From: Meconema thalassinum
Taxonomy: Eukaryota; Arthropoda; Insecta; Orthoptera; Tettigoniidae
DNA length: 64,000 nucleotides
Reading direction: 5' to 3'
Assembly (NCBI GenBank): GCA_946902985.2
Contig: OX336396.1
Coordinates: 237,786,297-237,850,296 of the forward strand
Part shown: piece by piece, positions 1 through 12,791 of the stretch
Numbering within the stretch: position 1 is the first letter of the stretch
How the letters are laid out: the number at the start of each line of letters is the position of its first letter
Position numbers and translations under genes: made by a program
Notes under the pieces: generated by a model
Told to the model about the DNA's origin: nothing
Seen by the model: only the letters and a program-made list of their open reading frames with translations
Database searches by the model: none

Positions 1-19
1 TATTTTTTGTCTGTCTGTT

Positions 20-2228
20 ATGCATACAAATCCACACCGTCTCACTGATCTGAACCAAAATTTGTATACTTATCCTTTGGAACCCGACGAGTAACCCTGT
101 CAACTTTAAATTTCGGACAGACCACCCCATTCCCTGCATTTAGGCCCTTTTGCACAAATCTACACCGTTTCACCGAGGCCTCCGTGGCTTAGGCGGCAGC
201 ACGCCGGCCTCTCACCGCTGGATCCGTGGTTCAAATCCCGGTCTCTCCATGTGAGATCTGTGCTGGACAAAACGGAGGCAGACAGGTTTTTCTCCGGGTA
301 CTCCGGTTTTCCCTGTCAAAATTTCATTCCAGCAACACTCTCCACTATCATTTCATTTCATCTGTCATTCATTTAATCATTGCCCCAGAGGAGTGCGTCA
401 GGCCTCGGCAGCCGGCACATTTCCTATCCTCGCCGCTAGATGGGGGCTTCATTCATTCCATTGCTGACCCGGTCGGAGACTGGAAGCAGGCTGTGGATTT
501 TCATTTTTCTACACCGTTTCACCGATCTGAACCAAAATGTGTATACTTACCCTTTGTAACCCTGCGAGTAACATGTCCACATAAAATTTCGGAAAGACCA
601 CCCCACTCCCTGCATTTAGGCCCCTTCGTCCAAATCCACACCGTTTCACCGATCAGAACCAAACTTCGTATTCTTACCCTTTGGTACCCTGCGAGTAACA
701 CTGTCTGCTTGAAATTGCGGCCAGACCACTCCATTCCCTGTATTTAGGCCCTTTGGCCCAAATCTACACCGTTTCACCTATCTCAACCAAAAGTGTATAT
801 TTGCCCTTTGGAACAATGCGACTAACACTGTCTGCTTGTAATTGCGGAGAGGCTACTCCATCCCCTGCATTTAGGCCATTTGGCACAAACCTACACCGTT
901 TCACCGATCTGAACCAAAATTTGTATACTTACCCTTTGGAATCCTGCGAGTAAAACTGTCTACTTAAAATTTCGGACAGACCACCCCATTCCCTGCATTT
1001 AGGCCCATTGGCACAAATCTACACCGTTTCACCGATCTGAACTAACATTTGTATACCTACCCTTCGGAACCCTGCGGGTAACCATGTCCACTTGAAGTTT
1101 CGGACAGACCACCCCATTCCCTGCATTTAGGCCCTTTTGCACAAATCTTCACAGTTTCACCGATCTGAACCAACATGTGTATACTTACCCTTTGGAACCC
1201 TGCGAGTAACACTGTCCACTTAAAATTTCGGACAGACCACCCCTTTCCCTGCTTTTTAGCCCTTTGTTACAAATCTACATCGTTTCAGCGATCAGAACCA
1301 AAATTCGAATTCGTACCCTTTGGTACCCTGCGAGTAACACTGTCTGCTTGAAATTGCGGGCAGACCACTCCATTCCCTGCATTTAGGCCCTTTGGCACAA
1401 ATCTACACCGTCACCGATCTGAACCAAAATTTGTATACTTACCCTTTGGAACCCTGCGAGTAACACTGTCTGCTTGAAATGTGGCCAGACCACTCCATTC
1501 CCTCTTTGGCCCAAATCTACACCGTTTCACCGATCTCAACCAAAATTTGTATATTTACCCTTTGGAACACTGCGACTAACAATGTCTGCTTGAAATTCCG
1601 GAGAGGGTACTCCATCCCCTGCATTTAGGCCCTTTGTCACAAATCTACACTGTTTCACCAATCTGTACCAAAATGTTTATACTTACCCTTTGAAACACTG
1701 CGAGTAACACTGTCCACTTAAAATTTCGGACAGGCCACCCCATTCCCTGCATTTAGGCCCTTTGACACAAATCCACACCGTTTCACCGATCAGAACTAAC
1801 ATTCGGATACTTACCCTTTGGTACCCTGCGAGCAACACTGTCCACTTGAAATTTTGAACAGACCACTCCATTCCCTGCACTTAGGCCCTTTGGCAAAAAT
1901 CTACACCGTTTCACCCATCTCAACCAAATTTTACATACTTACTCTTTGGAACCCAACGAGTAACCCTGTCTACTTGAAATTTTGGGCAGGCCACTCCTTT
2001 CCATGCATTTACTTTTAATTTCTGGCAGACTACTCCTTTCCCTGCATTTAGGCCCTTTGGCAAAAATCTACACCATTTCACCCATCTCAACCAAATTTTA
2101 GATACATACCCTTTGGATCCTGACGAGTAACCCTCTCTACTTGAAAATTTGGGCAGACCACTCCTTTCCCTGCATTTTGGCCCTTTGCTAAAAATCTACA
2201 CCGTTTCACCCATCTCAACCAAATTTTG
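20..2228 (+). repeat. 128-bp minisatellite array inside Helitron A
   Basis: Tandem copies are recognisable by CTACACCGTTTCACC, CCCTTTGGAACCCTGCGAGT and CCCTGCATTTAGGCCC. Successive copies of the first motif start at 891, 1019, 1147, 1275, 1403, (1517), 1645 and 1773, giving a strict 128-base period apart from one 14-base deletion. Short open frames here are by-products of the repeat and not genes. The same array recurs at 20879-20934, 22402-22530 and 29044-30607 in Helitron B. Confidence 0.93.
177..507 (+). mobile_element. SINE-A, full length (tRNA-derived)
   Basis: A 331-bp retroposon with an RNA polymerase III promoter: an A-box-like GTGGCTTAGGCGGCAGCACG near 184 and a B-box GGTTCAAATCC near 229. 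It ends in a T-rich tail. An identical 18-base target-site duplication flanks it (159-176 and 508-525), made of minisatellite sequence, so it landed inside a minisatellite monomer of Helitron A. Helitron B lacks it at the equivalent place. Other copies: 19666-19892, 33863-34193, 44462-44546 and 47575-47900. Confidence 0.92.
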
Positions 2229-3640
2229 TCTTGCTCGACTGTGATTCATTATTACTATTACGTTAGATTGTAAGTTTGACGTGCTAATTCAATAGTTGAA
2301 ATGTATGTATGTCCCCTATGCGTTCATATACCATTCATCCGATTGCGATGATACTTGGGTCAGTTGTTGTGTGGATTCCAGGGAAGGTTTCTAGCTACAA
2401 ATTATGTATGTAACACAAAAGGGTGAGGGACTTAACATGAAGTTTTAAATGCCACAGTAACCCAATTGCACAATGCCAGTTGTGATGATGATGATGATGA
2501 TGATGACAATTGTTGTTTAAAGGGGCCTAACATCGAGGTTATCGCCCCTAAAGGTTTGGGGGATCGTGAGAATGAAACTAATACTAAATTTAACTACAAA
2601 ACTTATGGGCTAGAAGAAGATAAGGACAAAAGAAAGGAATAAGAGAAATAAAAGACAGGAGGAAATGAAATGCCCTCAACCCTAGATAAATGAGAATTGA
2701 GGACTTGGCAGGAAAGAGAACCACGAAATGCAGATAGGAAAGGGAAAGAGGACAGGGTCCGTCCCAAAGGCAATGGAAAAATGGGGTAAAACCGGACCCA
2801 GCTCAGGAATCCCTCAGGGTTGCCAGCTCCCGAACTCGCCAACCATGAGCCCTTGAGGATGTAGCATTATCCAGGGTGCACCAGAACTGGTGGGGCTACA
2901 CACACCCTGCCTCCTTGAGGGCCTTCAGCAGAAGACATGAGATATTAAGAAAAGAAAAAGAAGGCTGACACCTCGAAGAATGAGGCTATCAGGAATGATT
3001 AGACAAGGGCCAATTAAGGCGGGAAAGTGAAGGAGTCGCTAGGCCTCGGATACCCTGATACCATCGGGGTCGGAAGAGAACAAGAGTTTGACCAAGGGAG
3101 GCTGACTGGAAAGAAAACTGAAAGGAGCCCGGCACCAGTAAGTAGAAGCAATGCCGGACTCAGCTGGGGTCCCGTGGTCGCAAACCCACGTCCCACAAGT
3201 TGTGATACCCTGGGGGGTGGAGGATTGGAGGAGGGGGCAGGTGTGAGAATAGCTTGCTGATTCATCGCGAGGTGACATGAGAGGACATGTCCGCAGGCCG
3301 CCGTGTTACCTGGTTTTGCTGACTATGCTGATGTTCATACAGGGCCTTTGCTCAAACCACTGTAGTGTTACGAAAGAGTGAGTGATTCACCGGCCAATGT
3401 ATAGGACTGGGACCCCCCCCCCCCCCCCCCTCGAAGGTCTGTCATATATCGTCATCAACTGCGATATTCTCAGGTTCGTGCAGCTTGGACCCGAGCTGTA
3501 TTTCACTAGACGCTTCGAGTATAGGCCTAAGCCAGAAAATAAGGTTCAGACTTTGAAAGACATCGAAGGTAGAAATCTGAATTACCTATATCAGATTTAA
3601 AATTACACCATGTTCGTTTAATAGTCATTTTTCATTACCT
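2229..3640 (+). repeat. Helitron A central region with cargo repeat
   Basis: Begins with about 250 bases shared only with Helitron B (30605-30860). Then come a (GAT)n run (2484-2506) and a roughly 850-base repeat starting near TTAAAGGGGCCTAACATCG and ending near 3215. Parts of the same repeat occur outside the Helitrons at 41050-42250, so it was probably an independent mobile repeat captured by or inserted into the ancestral Helitron. A poly-C run lies at 3413-3430. No convincing coding region was found; the open frames on both strands are short and mutually overlapping. Confidence 0.6.
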
Positions 3641-4034
3641 CATTATTATCATCATAAGGGCAAATGACCTAGATGTTACACCCATTATACCACTAATCAC
3701 CACACACAATACGTCTTCATCGCCTGTGAATTTTGAAATATTTCTATCACGGTAGTCTCTAAGTTTGTCGTGTCAATTCAACAGTAGTTTTCATTATCAT
3801 CCTCATCAAAAGGGCAAATGACCTAGATGTTACGTCCATTATACTACTAAGCAACACCACAGTTTTCATAGCCTGTGATTTTTAAAATGTGTACTTCCAT
3901 TACATTGTAAGTTTGATATACCCGTTCAGTAGTAGTCGTCTTCATTATCATCCTCATCAAACGGGCAAATGACCTAGATGTTACATCCATTATACTACTA
4001 AGCAACACCACTGTCTATCTAGCCTGTGATTTTT
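3640..4034 (+). repeat. 151-bp tandem repeat near Helitron 3' end
   Basis: Copies of GGGCAAATGACCTAGATGTT start near 3660, 3814 and 3965, a period of about 151-154 bases. Further units are at 5561-5710 and 20258-20640 (Helitron A after its insertions) and 32025-32480 (Helitron B). Each unit contains TGATTTTTAAAATATG, and the two large Helentron-like insertions of Helitron A both sit exactly at the TTTTT/AAAA step of two successive units. Confidence 0.85.
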
Positions 4035-4089
4035 AGCCTATTTTCAATTTTGAAAAAATAGGCTTATGAGATCACCTTTTGTCCGTGTG

Positions 4090-4132
<43 letters not shown>

Positions 4133-5560
4133 TGTGTGTGTGTGTCTCCCTAATAAAATCTAAACGGCTGGAGCGATTTCAATGAAACTCGGTAAGTTCA
4201 TAGCACTATTCCCGGCAACCTCGACCGTGCCCTTCAAATTTTGTTACGTCTCACCAATCCAACATGGCGGCTATGCGAAATATTTCACTAGCATTCAATA
4301 TCTACGAAACTATTACCGATATCGCCCTGAAATTGTGTACGGTGATAAAGGGCACTACTGGAAGTTCACCTATGAGACTTTCAAAAACCTGGTGACTACA
4401 ATACCAACATGGCGGCCAAGCGAATTTGAGACTTTTAAATAGACTTTTCTCGCGATTTAACTATCCAAACGTAATGAAACTTAGTACAGCAAATGTTTAT
4501 ACACATTGTAATGCCCTGAGATCTAATTTAGTTCAATTGTTTGCATAACCTCAAAATGGCGGCTGTGCGAAATATTTCACTGACATTCTATATCTCCGAA
4601 ACTATTAAAGATATCACCCTGCAATTTTGTACGTTGATAAAGGGTACTGATACAGGTTTACCTATGTATATTTCATAAACCTGTAAAGTACAAAACGAAC
4701 ATGGCGACCAAGCGAATTTGAAATATTTTAATAGACTTTTCTCGTGATTTCACTCTCTGAGCGCAGTGAAATGAGGTACAGTAAATGATTTTGCAGATTG
4801 TAATGCACGGCCATCTAATTTAATACAATTGTTTACATAACCTCAAGATGGCGGCTGTGCGAAATTTTAAAATTAAGTTTTTATTTCTTGTGTCGTAATC
4901 ATGCGATCGAAGTGAAAGTTTGAATAATGAACCTAGGCAATAATTGTCCTTGAATGGTACATAACTCTATGGCATATACATATAACAATCCTAAATGGCG
5001 AGCTTCCGAAATATTTAGACGGTTCTCAATATCTATGAATGTTTTACAGCAACCAAACTGATTTTTTTTATGTTCATAGAGACTATGAACATATGTTCAC
5101 CTATAGGACTTTCAGTAACCTGGTGAGTACTAATCCAACATGGCGGCGACGCGAATTATATATATTTAAATGAACGTTTCTCGCGAATTAACTATCCGAG
5201 TGCCATGAAACGTTGCACGTTAAATGCTTACACAAATGTTGATCCACTGGCATCTAATTTATTTCAATTGTTTGCATAATCACAAGATGGCTGCTGTGCG
5301 TAATTTTAAAACCTCGTTTTTACTTCTTGTGTTCTAATCATGCGATTGAAGTTTGAATACCACACGTACACAATAATCTTAATGTAATAGTACAAAATTA
5401 AAAATCCAACCTGGCGACCATCTGAAGTATTTAGACGGTTCTCAATATCTACGAATCTGTTACAGCAATCAAACTGAAATTTTGTATGTTGATAGAGGCA
5501 ATTGACATGAGCAGGATATATGAAAATAGGCTGTATAGTTCTTCACGGAACTACTTGTTA
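4035..5560 (+). mobile_element. Helentron-like element, copy HLE-1
   Basis: A non-autonomous rolling-circle-like element of 1526 bp. The 5' end is a palindrome starting AGCCTATTTTC and closing in AATAGGCT, followed by CTTATGAGATC and a (GT)n microsatellite (4085-4145). The body is made of degenerate units of about 290 bases containing AAnATGGCGGC. The 3' end carries GAAAATAGGCT, an inverted copy of the 5' start, then the hairpin AGTTCTTCACGGAACT and a short tail CTTGTTA. Subterminal inverted repeats plus a 3' hairpin and a microsatellite are the structure known for Helentrons and DINE-1-like elements. No Rep, helicase or endonuclease frame is present. Sister copies: HLE-2, HLE-3 and HLE-4 here, and the more distant HLE-5 and HLE-6. 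Confidence 0.72.
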
Positions 5561-5710
5561 AAATATGTATTTCCATTAGTTTGTAAGTTTGATATACCCG
5601 TTCAGTAGTAGTCGTCTTCATTATCATCCTCATCAAGATTGCAAATGACCTAGATGTTACGTCCATTATACTACTAAGCAACACCACAGTCTACCTAGCC
5701 TGTGATTTTT

Positions 5711-5765
5711 AGCCTATTTTCAATTTTGAAAAAATAGGCTTATGAGATCACCTTTTGTCCGTGTG

Positions 5766-5804
<39 letters not shown>

Positions 5805-7252
5805 TTCGTGTGTGTGTCCCCCCCCCCCCAATAAAATCTAAACGGCTGGAGCGATTTCAATGAAACTCGGAAAGTTCATAGCACTATTCCCGGCGACCAT
5901 GACCGTGCCCTTCAAATTTTGTTAGGACTCACCAATCCAACATGGCGGTTGTGCGAAATATTTCACCAGCATTCAATATCTTCGAAACTATTACCGATAT
6001 TACCCTGACATTTTCTATGGTGATAAAGGGAACTACTATAAGTTCACTTATGTGACTTTTGAAAACCTGGTAACTACAAAACCAACATGGCGGCCAAACG
6101 AATTTGCGACTTTTAAATAGACGTTTTTCGCGATTTGACCAACCAAACGCAATGAAACTTGGTACAGTATATGTTTATATACATTGTAATGCACCGACAT
6201 CTAACTTCGTTCAATTGTTTACATAATCACAAGATGGCGGATGTGCGAAATATTTCACCGGCATTCTATATCTCTGAAACTATTAGCGGTAAAACCCTGA
6301 AATTTTGTACGGAGATAAAAGGCACTACTGGAAGTCCATCTATTAGACTTTCAAAAACCGGTTAACTACAAAACGAACATGGCGGCCAAGCGAATTTGAA
6401 AATTTTATATAGACCTTTCTCGCGATTTAATGTTCCAAGCGCACTGAAACCTGGCACAGGAAATATTTATACACATTGTAATCCACTGGTATCTAATTTG
6501 GTTCAATTGTTTACATAACCTCAAGATGGCGGCAGTGCGAATTTTAAAATTAAGATTTTATTTCTTGTGATGTAGTCATGCGATCGAAGTGAAAGTTTGA
6601 ATAATGAACCTACGCAATAATTTTCCTTTAATGGTACAAGACTCTATGGCCTATACATTTAACAATCCAACATGGCGACCATCCGAAATATTTAGACGAT
6701 ACTGGATATCTAAGAATCTATTTTAGTAATCAAACTGCATTTTTAATGTTCATAGGGGCGATGAACTTAAGTTCACCTATAGGACTTTAAATAACCTGGT
6801 GATCACAAATCCAAAATGGCGGTGACGCGAATTATAAATATTCACATGGACGTTTCTCGCAATTTAACCATCCGCGTGCAGTGAAACTTGGTACAGTAAA
6901 TCCTTATACGAATGTTAATCCACTGGCATCTAATTTATTTCAATTGTTTCCATAACCTCAAGATGGCAGCTGTGAAAATTTTTAAAATCTCCTTGTTTTT
7001 TCTTGTGTCCTAATTATGCGATTGAAGATTGAATACTACACGTTCACAATAATCTGCTTGTAACAGTACATAACTCTAGGACCTACATATATAAAATCCA
7101 ACATGGCGACCATCCGAAATATTTAGTCGGTTCTCAATATCTACGAATCTCTTACAGCAATCAAACTGAAATTGTGTATGTTGATAGTGGCAATTAACAT
7201 AAGTAGGATATATGAAAATAGGCTGTATAGTTCTTCACGGAACTACTTGTTA
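5711..7252 (+). mobile_element. Helentron-like element, copy HLE-2
   Basis: 1542 bp with the same 5' palindrome, (GT)n tract (5765-5817), ATGGCGGC-rich units and 3' hairpin as HLE-1. Its left flank is a Helitron A tandem unit and its right flank is the edge of Helitron C (TATATTAG...), so its two sides do not belong to the same host sequence. The open frame at 6159-6365 is repeated almost unchanged in HLE-3 and HLE-4. It is a property of the repeat with no recognisable domain. Confidence 0.72.
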
Positions 7253-7617
7253 TATATTAGAATAGCAGAAGTACCCGTTCTTCGAACGGTGTTATATATT
7301 TACACCAGACATTATCAATTGAGCTACTTTTGCAATGGTTAGTGGTTTGTCATTCCTTCATAAGTTTATCAGAACGAAGTTAGTTTTCTGGGAATATCAC
7401 ACACACTGTTAATTTAAGGGCCTTAAAATGTGGTTTTCGGAGACCCCTTATAGACTCGCGAATTTTGTGTCTCACATTGAGAAGCGCAACATATGCTTTG
7501 ATCGTCTTTCTAGGATAATTTTTATATTTCGCCTATTTTAGCATGTATTTTTAGAAGTTTTTCCCTATATCCACCCTTCTACTGTATGAAAAGTACGGTG
7601 AGGAGTTTTATAAATAA

Positions 7618-10203
7618 CTAGCAGAAGTAGCCTACCCGTTCTTCGAACGGTATTCGGTGTTAACACCAGACATTATAATAATAATGTTATTGGTGTTATG
7701 TCCCTTTTAAGTACTGTTGCTTTTAGAGACGCACCAGACATTATCGATTGAGCTACTGTTGCAATGGTTAGCGGCTTGGAATTCCTTCATAAGTTTATCA
7801 GAACGAAGTTAGTTTTCTGGGAATATCACACACACTGTTAATTTAAGGGCATTATAATGTGGTTTTCGGAGACTCTTTATAGACTCGCGAATTTTTTGTC
7901 TCACATTGAGAAGTGCAACATATGCTTTGGTCGTCCTTCCAGGATAATTTTTATATTTCGCCTATTTTAGCATGTATTTTGAGAAGTTTTTCCCTATATC
8001 CACCCTTCTACTGTATGAAAAGTACGGAGAAGAGTTTTATAAATGATTGGTGTATTGACTCATGTTTACCATACCTAATTTTACGATGCACCACGCCTCC
8101 GAACACGATCTATAGGCGTACATAAAGATACACAGAAAGACAGACAGACAATTCTATTGTCTACAACATATCACCCAGATATCCAAATATGGGTATATCT
8201 ACCATACAGTATCAAACAAAATCATCCTTACGATGAACCCGTATGTCGACAAAAAAAAAAAAAAAAAGATTAGTTGAAATGTGCTCTCAAACTAAATTCA
8301 CCTAACGTGTACTTCCTGACATGAAATAGAATTGAAAGCCTTGTAGATGAAACGCAATACACGTCACATAAAAACTGACCCTCTACGTTGTGTTGGGTCC
8401 CCATACACAGGAAGAACTCTATCATAAATTATAAAAGCTTTTGGTGCATGAAAATTCAGGTTCTTTAGTCCCAAATGTCCCAAATTCCTAAAAGCCGCAA
8501 AAAATGCTGATTCAATTCAGGAATTTTTGAAAATAATGTTGTTGTTTGGAGATATAATAGACCTTCTGTACTATATGTCGCACGTGAAAATTGCATGAAA
8601 AAATCCTAGGTTACCCCTTGACCCCCTTAATTGCAATGATGAATTATACAGTCTACGTTGGTCCCGTGATAACCTTATATTTGCAAACTTTCACAGAAAT
8701 GTAATAAATGTAATAAATTGCTTCTTACTGAAATAGATGGAAAGTTGGATGCCACCCCTTGAGATAATGATGTCATTGTTACCGAATTGCATTCCTTCAT
8801 TAGTTTGTTAAATTAAATTTCATTAGTTTTCTGGGAATGTTTCAGAACCTGTTGGTTTTAGAGCCTTATAATGTAGTTTTCGAGGACCCTCGAGTTTTAT
8901 TTCTGGCACCGAGGGGCTTTGTCTCGTCGTTGTACGCCATAATATAATACTAATAATAATAATATAATATAGGGGTAGGAATATAATAGACCTGCCATAC
9001 CACACCCGCAGGTGTAAATCGCGTGAAAAAAAATCTAGAATACCCCTTGACCCCCTTAAGCGCATTTTACGTATTGATGAAATTTCCAGCTTAATTTGGT
9101 TCCATAACAACCATCTAGCCGTTTGCAAACTTTCACACTAATGTAATTAATGGAATTGCATTGCATCTTACAGCAATAGATGGACCTCTGAGAATCTGTT
9201 GCCATGGTTATCGGCTTGCATTCGTTCATTAGTTTATTAAATTAAATTAGTTTTCTGGGAATATCTCAAAAACGGTTGGACGTAGGACCTTAAAATGTGT
9301 TTTTAGGGCCCCCGAATTTTATCTCTCACATTGAGGGGCTGAAAATGAGCTTTGTCTCGTCCTTCTACTCCTATTTCAGCATGTATTTTAAGGGGGTATG
9401 CCCCCTTTTATGATAGGTACAGAGAAGAGTTACATCAATGATTAGTGTCGTGCCTCTGATGGATATCTGTACCAAATTTTACGTTGATACACCCAGCCGT
9501 TCTCGATTTATAAGGGAACAAAGTTGTCCACAGACAAACAGACAGACACCAAAACATTATTTTCGCGCGCATCTATCATAAAACAGTCTGAAACGTGTAA
9601 ATAACTGAAATTTCCGTAGAAATTCAGAAAAAAAAATCTTTTTTATATATGTAGAGATATACTGCACCGCTCGGTGTTGACCGTGTTTTATTGCACAAAT
9701 TTAGGTTTTACTCGCTAACCGTTGGAGATACACGAAAAGTGATAAGGATCTTTTGGATAGAAAATTGAATGCTAAAGCTCATTTATGCCATCAAAAGGTT
9801 GCTATTTCTTAGCGTTCTCTTTTTATTTGAAATGGAAATTTCAAATTTTGAAACCAAAGGGTGTAGTGACGTCATAAATGTGGGTTTTATTCGCTAACCG
9901 TTGGAGATAAACGAAAAGTGAAGCTCGTATATACCGTCAAAAGTTTGCTATTTCATAGCGTTCTCTTTTTATTTGATAAGGAAATATGAAGTTTTGATTA
10001 AACTGTGTAGTGACGTCACTAAAATGGTCGCCATTTTCTAATAGTGCAAAATATCGAAATAATGTATCCTATATGTAAACCTGGTAAATCAGCTACATCC
10101 ATGCAAAATTTCATTTAAATCGGACCAGTGATTCTTGCGTTATTGAGTTGCACACCGACAGATAGAAAGACAGACACACATCATCTCATTTTTATATATT
10201 AGT
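7618..10203 (-). mobile_element. Helitron C, dimer unit 1
   Basis: Minus-strand unit of about 2.59 kb. Its 3' end at 7618 is canonical: the hairpin at 7634-7650 (interrupted by a few bases) and CTAG, followed by T on the minus strand. It is almost the same sequence as dimer unit 2, including poly-A runs, (TAA)n near 8945-8970 and a CRE-containing tandem repeat at its right end. It is fused directly to unit 2 at 10203/10204. Confidence 0.72.
9685..10060. promoter_or_regulatory. 180-bp tandem repeats with perfect CRE palindromes TGACGTCA
   Basis: Near the 5' end of every Helitron C copy there is a two-unit repeat of about 180 bases (GTTTTACTCGCTAACCG ... GTGTAGTGACGTCA). Each unit ends in the palindrome TGACGTCA, the consensus site for CREB/ATF-type bZIP factors. 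Positions: 9867-9874, 10011-10018, 12402-12409, 12591-12598, 15541-15548 and 15720-15727. Conservation of all six through otherwise diverged repeats is seen directly. A binding or promoter role is inference. Confidence 0.4.
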
Positions 10204-12791
10204 ATAGCAGAAGTACCCGTCCTTCGAACGGTGTTATATATTAACACCAGACATTATCAATTGAGCTACTGTTGCAATGGTTAGTGGTTTTTCATTCCTT
10301 CATAACTTTATCAGAACGAAGTTAGTTTTCTGGGAATATCACACACACTGTTAATTTAAGGGCATTAAAATGTGGTTTTCGGAGACCCCTTAGGCTATAG
10401 ACTCGCGTATTTTGTGTCTCACATTGAGAAGCGCAACATATGCTTTGATCGTTCTTCTAGGATAATTTTTATATTTCGCCTATTTTAGCATGTATTTTGA
10501 GAAGTTTTTCCCTATATCCACCCTTCTACTGTATGAAAAGTACGGTGAGGAGTTTTATAAATGATTGGTGTATTGACTCATGTTTACCATACCTAATTTT
10601 ACGATGCACCACGCCTCCGAACACGATCTATAGGCGTACATAAAGATACACAGAAAGACAGACAGACAATTCTATTGTCTACAACATATCACCCAGATAT
10701 CCAAATATGGGTATATCTACCATACAGTATCAAACAAAATCATCCTTACGATGAACCCGTATGTCGACAAAAAAAAAAAAAAGATTAGTTGAAATGTGCT
10801 CTCAAACTAAATTCACCTAACGTGTACTTCCTGACATGAAATAGAATTGAAAGCCTTGTAGATGAAACGCAATACACGTCACATAAAAACTGACCCTCTA
10901 CGTTGTGTTGGGTCCCCATACACAGGAAGAACTCTATCATAAATTATAAAAGCTTTTGGTGCATGAAAATTCAGGTTCTTTAGTCCCAAATGTCCCAAAT
11001 TCCTAAAAGCCGCAAAAAATGCTGATTCAATTCAGGAATTTTTGAAAATAATGTTGTTGTTGTTTGGAGATATAATAGACCTTCTGTACTATATGTCGCA
11101 CGTGAAAATTGCATGAAAAAATCCTAGGTTACCCCTTGACCCCCTTAATTGCAATGATGAATTATACAGTCTACGTTGGTTCCGTGATAATCTTATATTT
11201 GCAAACTTTCACAGAAATGTAATAAATGTAATAAATTGCTTCTTACTGAAATAGATGGAAAGTTGGATGCCACCCCTTGAGATAATGATGTCATGGTTAC
11301 CGAATTGCATTCCTTCATTAGTTTGTTCAATTTAATTTAATTAGTTTTCTGGGAATGTTTCAGAACCTGTTGGTTTTAGAGCCTTATAATGTAGTTTTCG
11401 AGGACCCTCGAGTTTTATTTCTGGCACCGAGGGGCTTTGTCTCGTCGTTGTACGCCATAATATAATACTAATAATAATAATATAATATAGGGGTAGGAAT
11501 ATAATAGACCTGCCATACCACACCCGCAGGTGTAAATCGCGTGAAAAAATCTAGAATACCCCTTGACCCCCTTAAGCGCATTTTACGTATTGATGAAATT
11601 TCCAGCTTAATTTGGTTCCATAACAACCATCTAGCCGTTTGCAAACTTTCACACTAATGTAATTAATGGAATTGCATTGCATCTTACAGCAATAGATGGA
11701 CCTCTGAGAATCTGTTGCCATGGTTATCGGCTTGCATTCGTTCATTAGTTTATTAAATTAAATTAGTTTTCTGGGAATATCTCAAAAACGGTTGGACGTA
11801 GGACCTTAAAATGTGTTTTTAGGGCCCCCGAGTTTTATCTCTCACATTGAGGGGCTGAAAATGAGCTTTGTCTCGTCCTTCTACTCCTATTTCAGCATGT
11901 ATTTTAAGGGGGTATGCCCCCTTTTATGATAGGTACAGAGAAGAGTTACATCAATGATTAGTGTCGTGCCTCTGATGGATATCTGTACCAAATTTTACGT
12001 TGATACACCCAGCCGTTCTCGATTTATAAGGGAACAAAGTTGTCCACAGACAATCAAACAGACAGACAGACTGACCAAAACATTATTTTCGCGAGCATCT
12101 ATCATACAACAGTCTGAAACGTGTAAATAACTCAAATTTCCGTAGAAATTCAGAAAAAAAAACAGACAAATTTTCTATTTATATATGTAGAGATATACTG
12201 CACCGCTCGGTGTTGACCGTGTTTTATTGCACAATTTTAGGTTTACTCGCTAACCGTCGGAGATACACGAAAAGTGATAAGAACCTTTTGGATAGAAAAT
12301 TAAATGATAAAGCTCGTGTATACCATCAAAAGTTTGCTATTTCTTAGCGTTCTCTTTTTATTTGAAATGGAAATATGAAATTTTGAAACCAAAGGGTGTA
12401 GTGACGTCACAAAAGTAGGTTTTACTCGCTAACCGTTGGAGATACACGAAAAGTGATAAGAACCTTTCGGATAGGAAATTAAATTTCAAAGCTCGTATGT
12501 GCCATCAAAAGTTTGCTATTTCCTACCGTTCTCTTTTTATTTAATATGGAAATATGAAATATTGAAACCAAAGGGTGTAGTGACGTCACTAAAATGGTCG
12601 CCATTTCTTAATAGTGCAAAATATCGAAATTAAAAGTATCCTATATGTAAACCTGGTATTTCAGCTACATCCATGCAAAATTTCATTTAAATCGGACCAG
12701 TGGTTCTTGCGTTATTAGGTAACAGACAGACAGACAGACAGACAGACAGAAAGACAGACACACACCATCTCATTTTTATATATTAGTATGA
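10204..12791 (-). mobile_element. Helitron C, dimer unit 2
   Basis: Minus-strand unit of about 2.59 kb. Its 5' end at 12791 reads TCATACTAATATATAAAA on minus, preceded by A, as expected for a Helitron. Its 3' hairpin lies at about 10219-10233. At the junction with unit 1 the expected CTAG/TCATACTAAT is shortened to CTATACTAAT, so four bases were lost. A (CAGA)n tract sits at 12722-12760. The flanks of the dimer, CCAA on one side and T(C/T)ATTTATAAAAC on the other, rebuild the uninterrupted host sequence seen in the units themselves. Confidence 0.72.

Noticed and set aside
27..2228. 128-bp regular repeats as a CRISPR array
   Set aside because: Monomers are contiguous, with no unique spacers, and sit inside a eukaryotic Helitron.
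3027..3278. Overlapping frames on both strands, repeated at 31392-31656, as a small conserved gene
   Set aside because: The conservation is that of the whole Helitron copy; three overlapping frames on two strands are equally open and none has a domain.
4090..4145. Tandem (GT)n tracts as possible CRISPR or functional array
   Set aside because: Simple dinucleotide repeats in a fixed place of the Helentron-like elements; no spacer structure.
6159..6365. 68-codon frame repeated in three Helentron-like copies (also 16169 and 45372)
   Set aside because: It follows the tandem-unit sequence; differences among copies are not biased to silent sites as far as I can see, and no motif is present.
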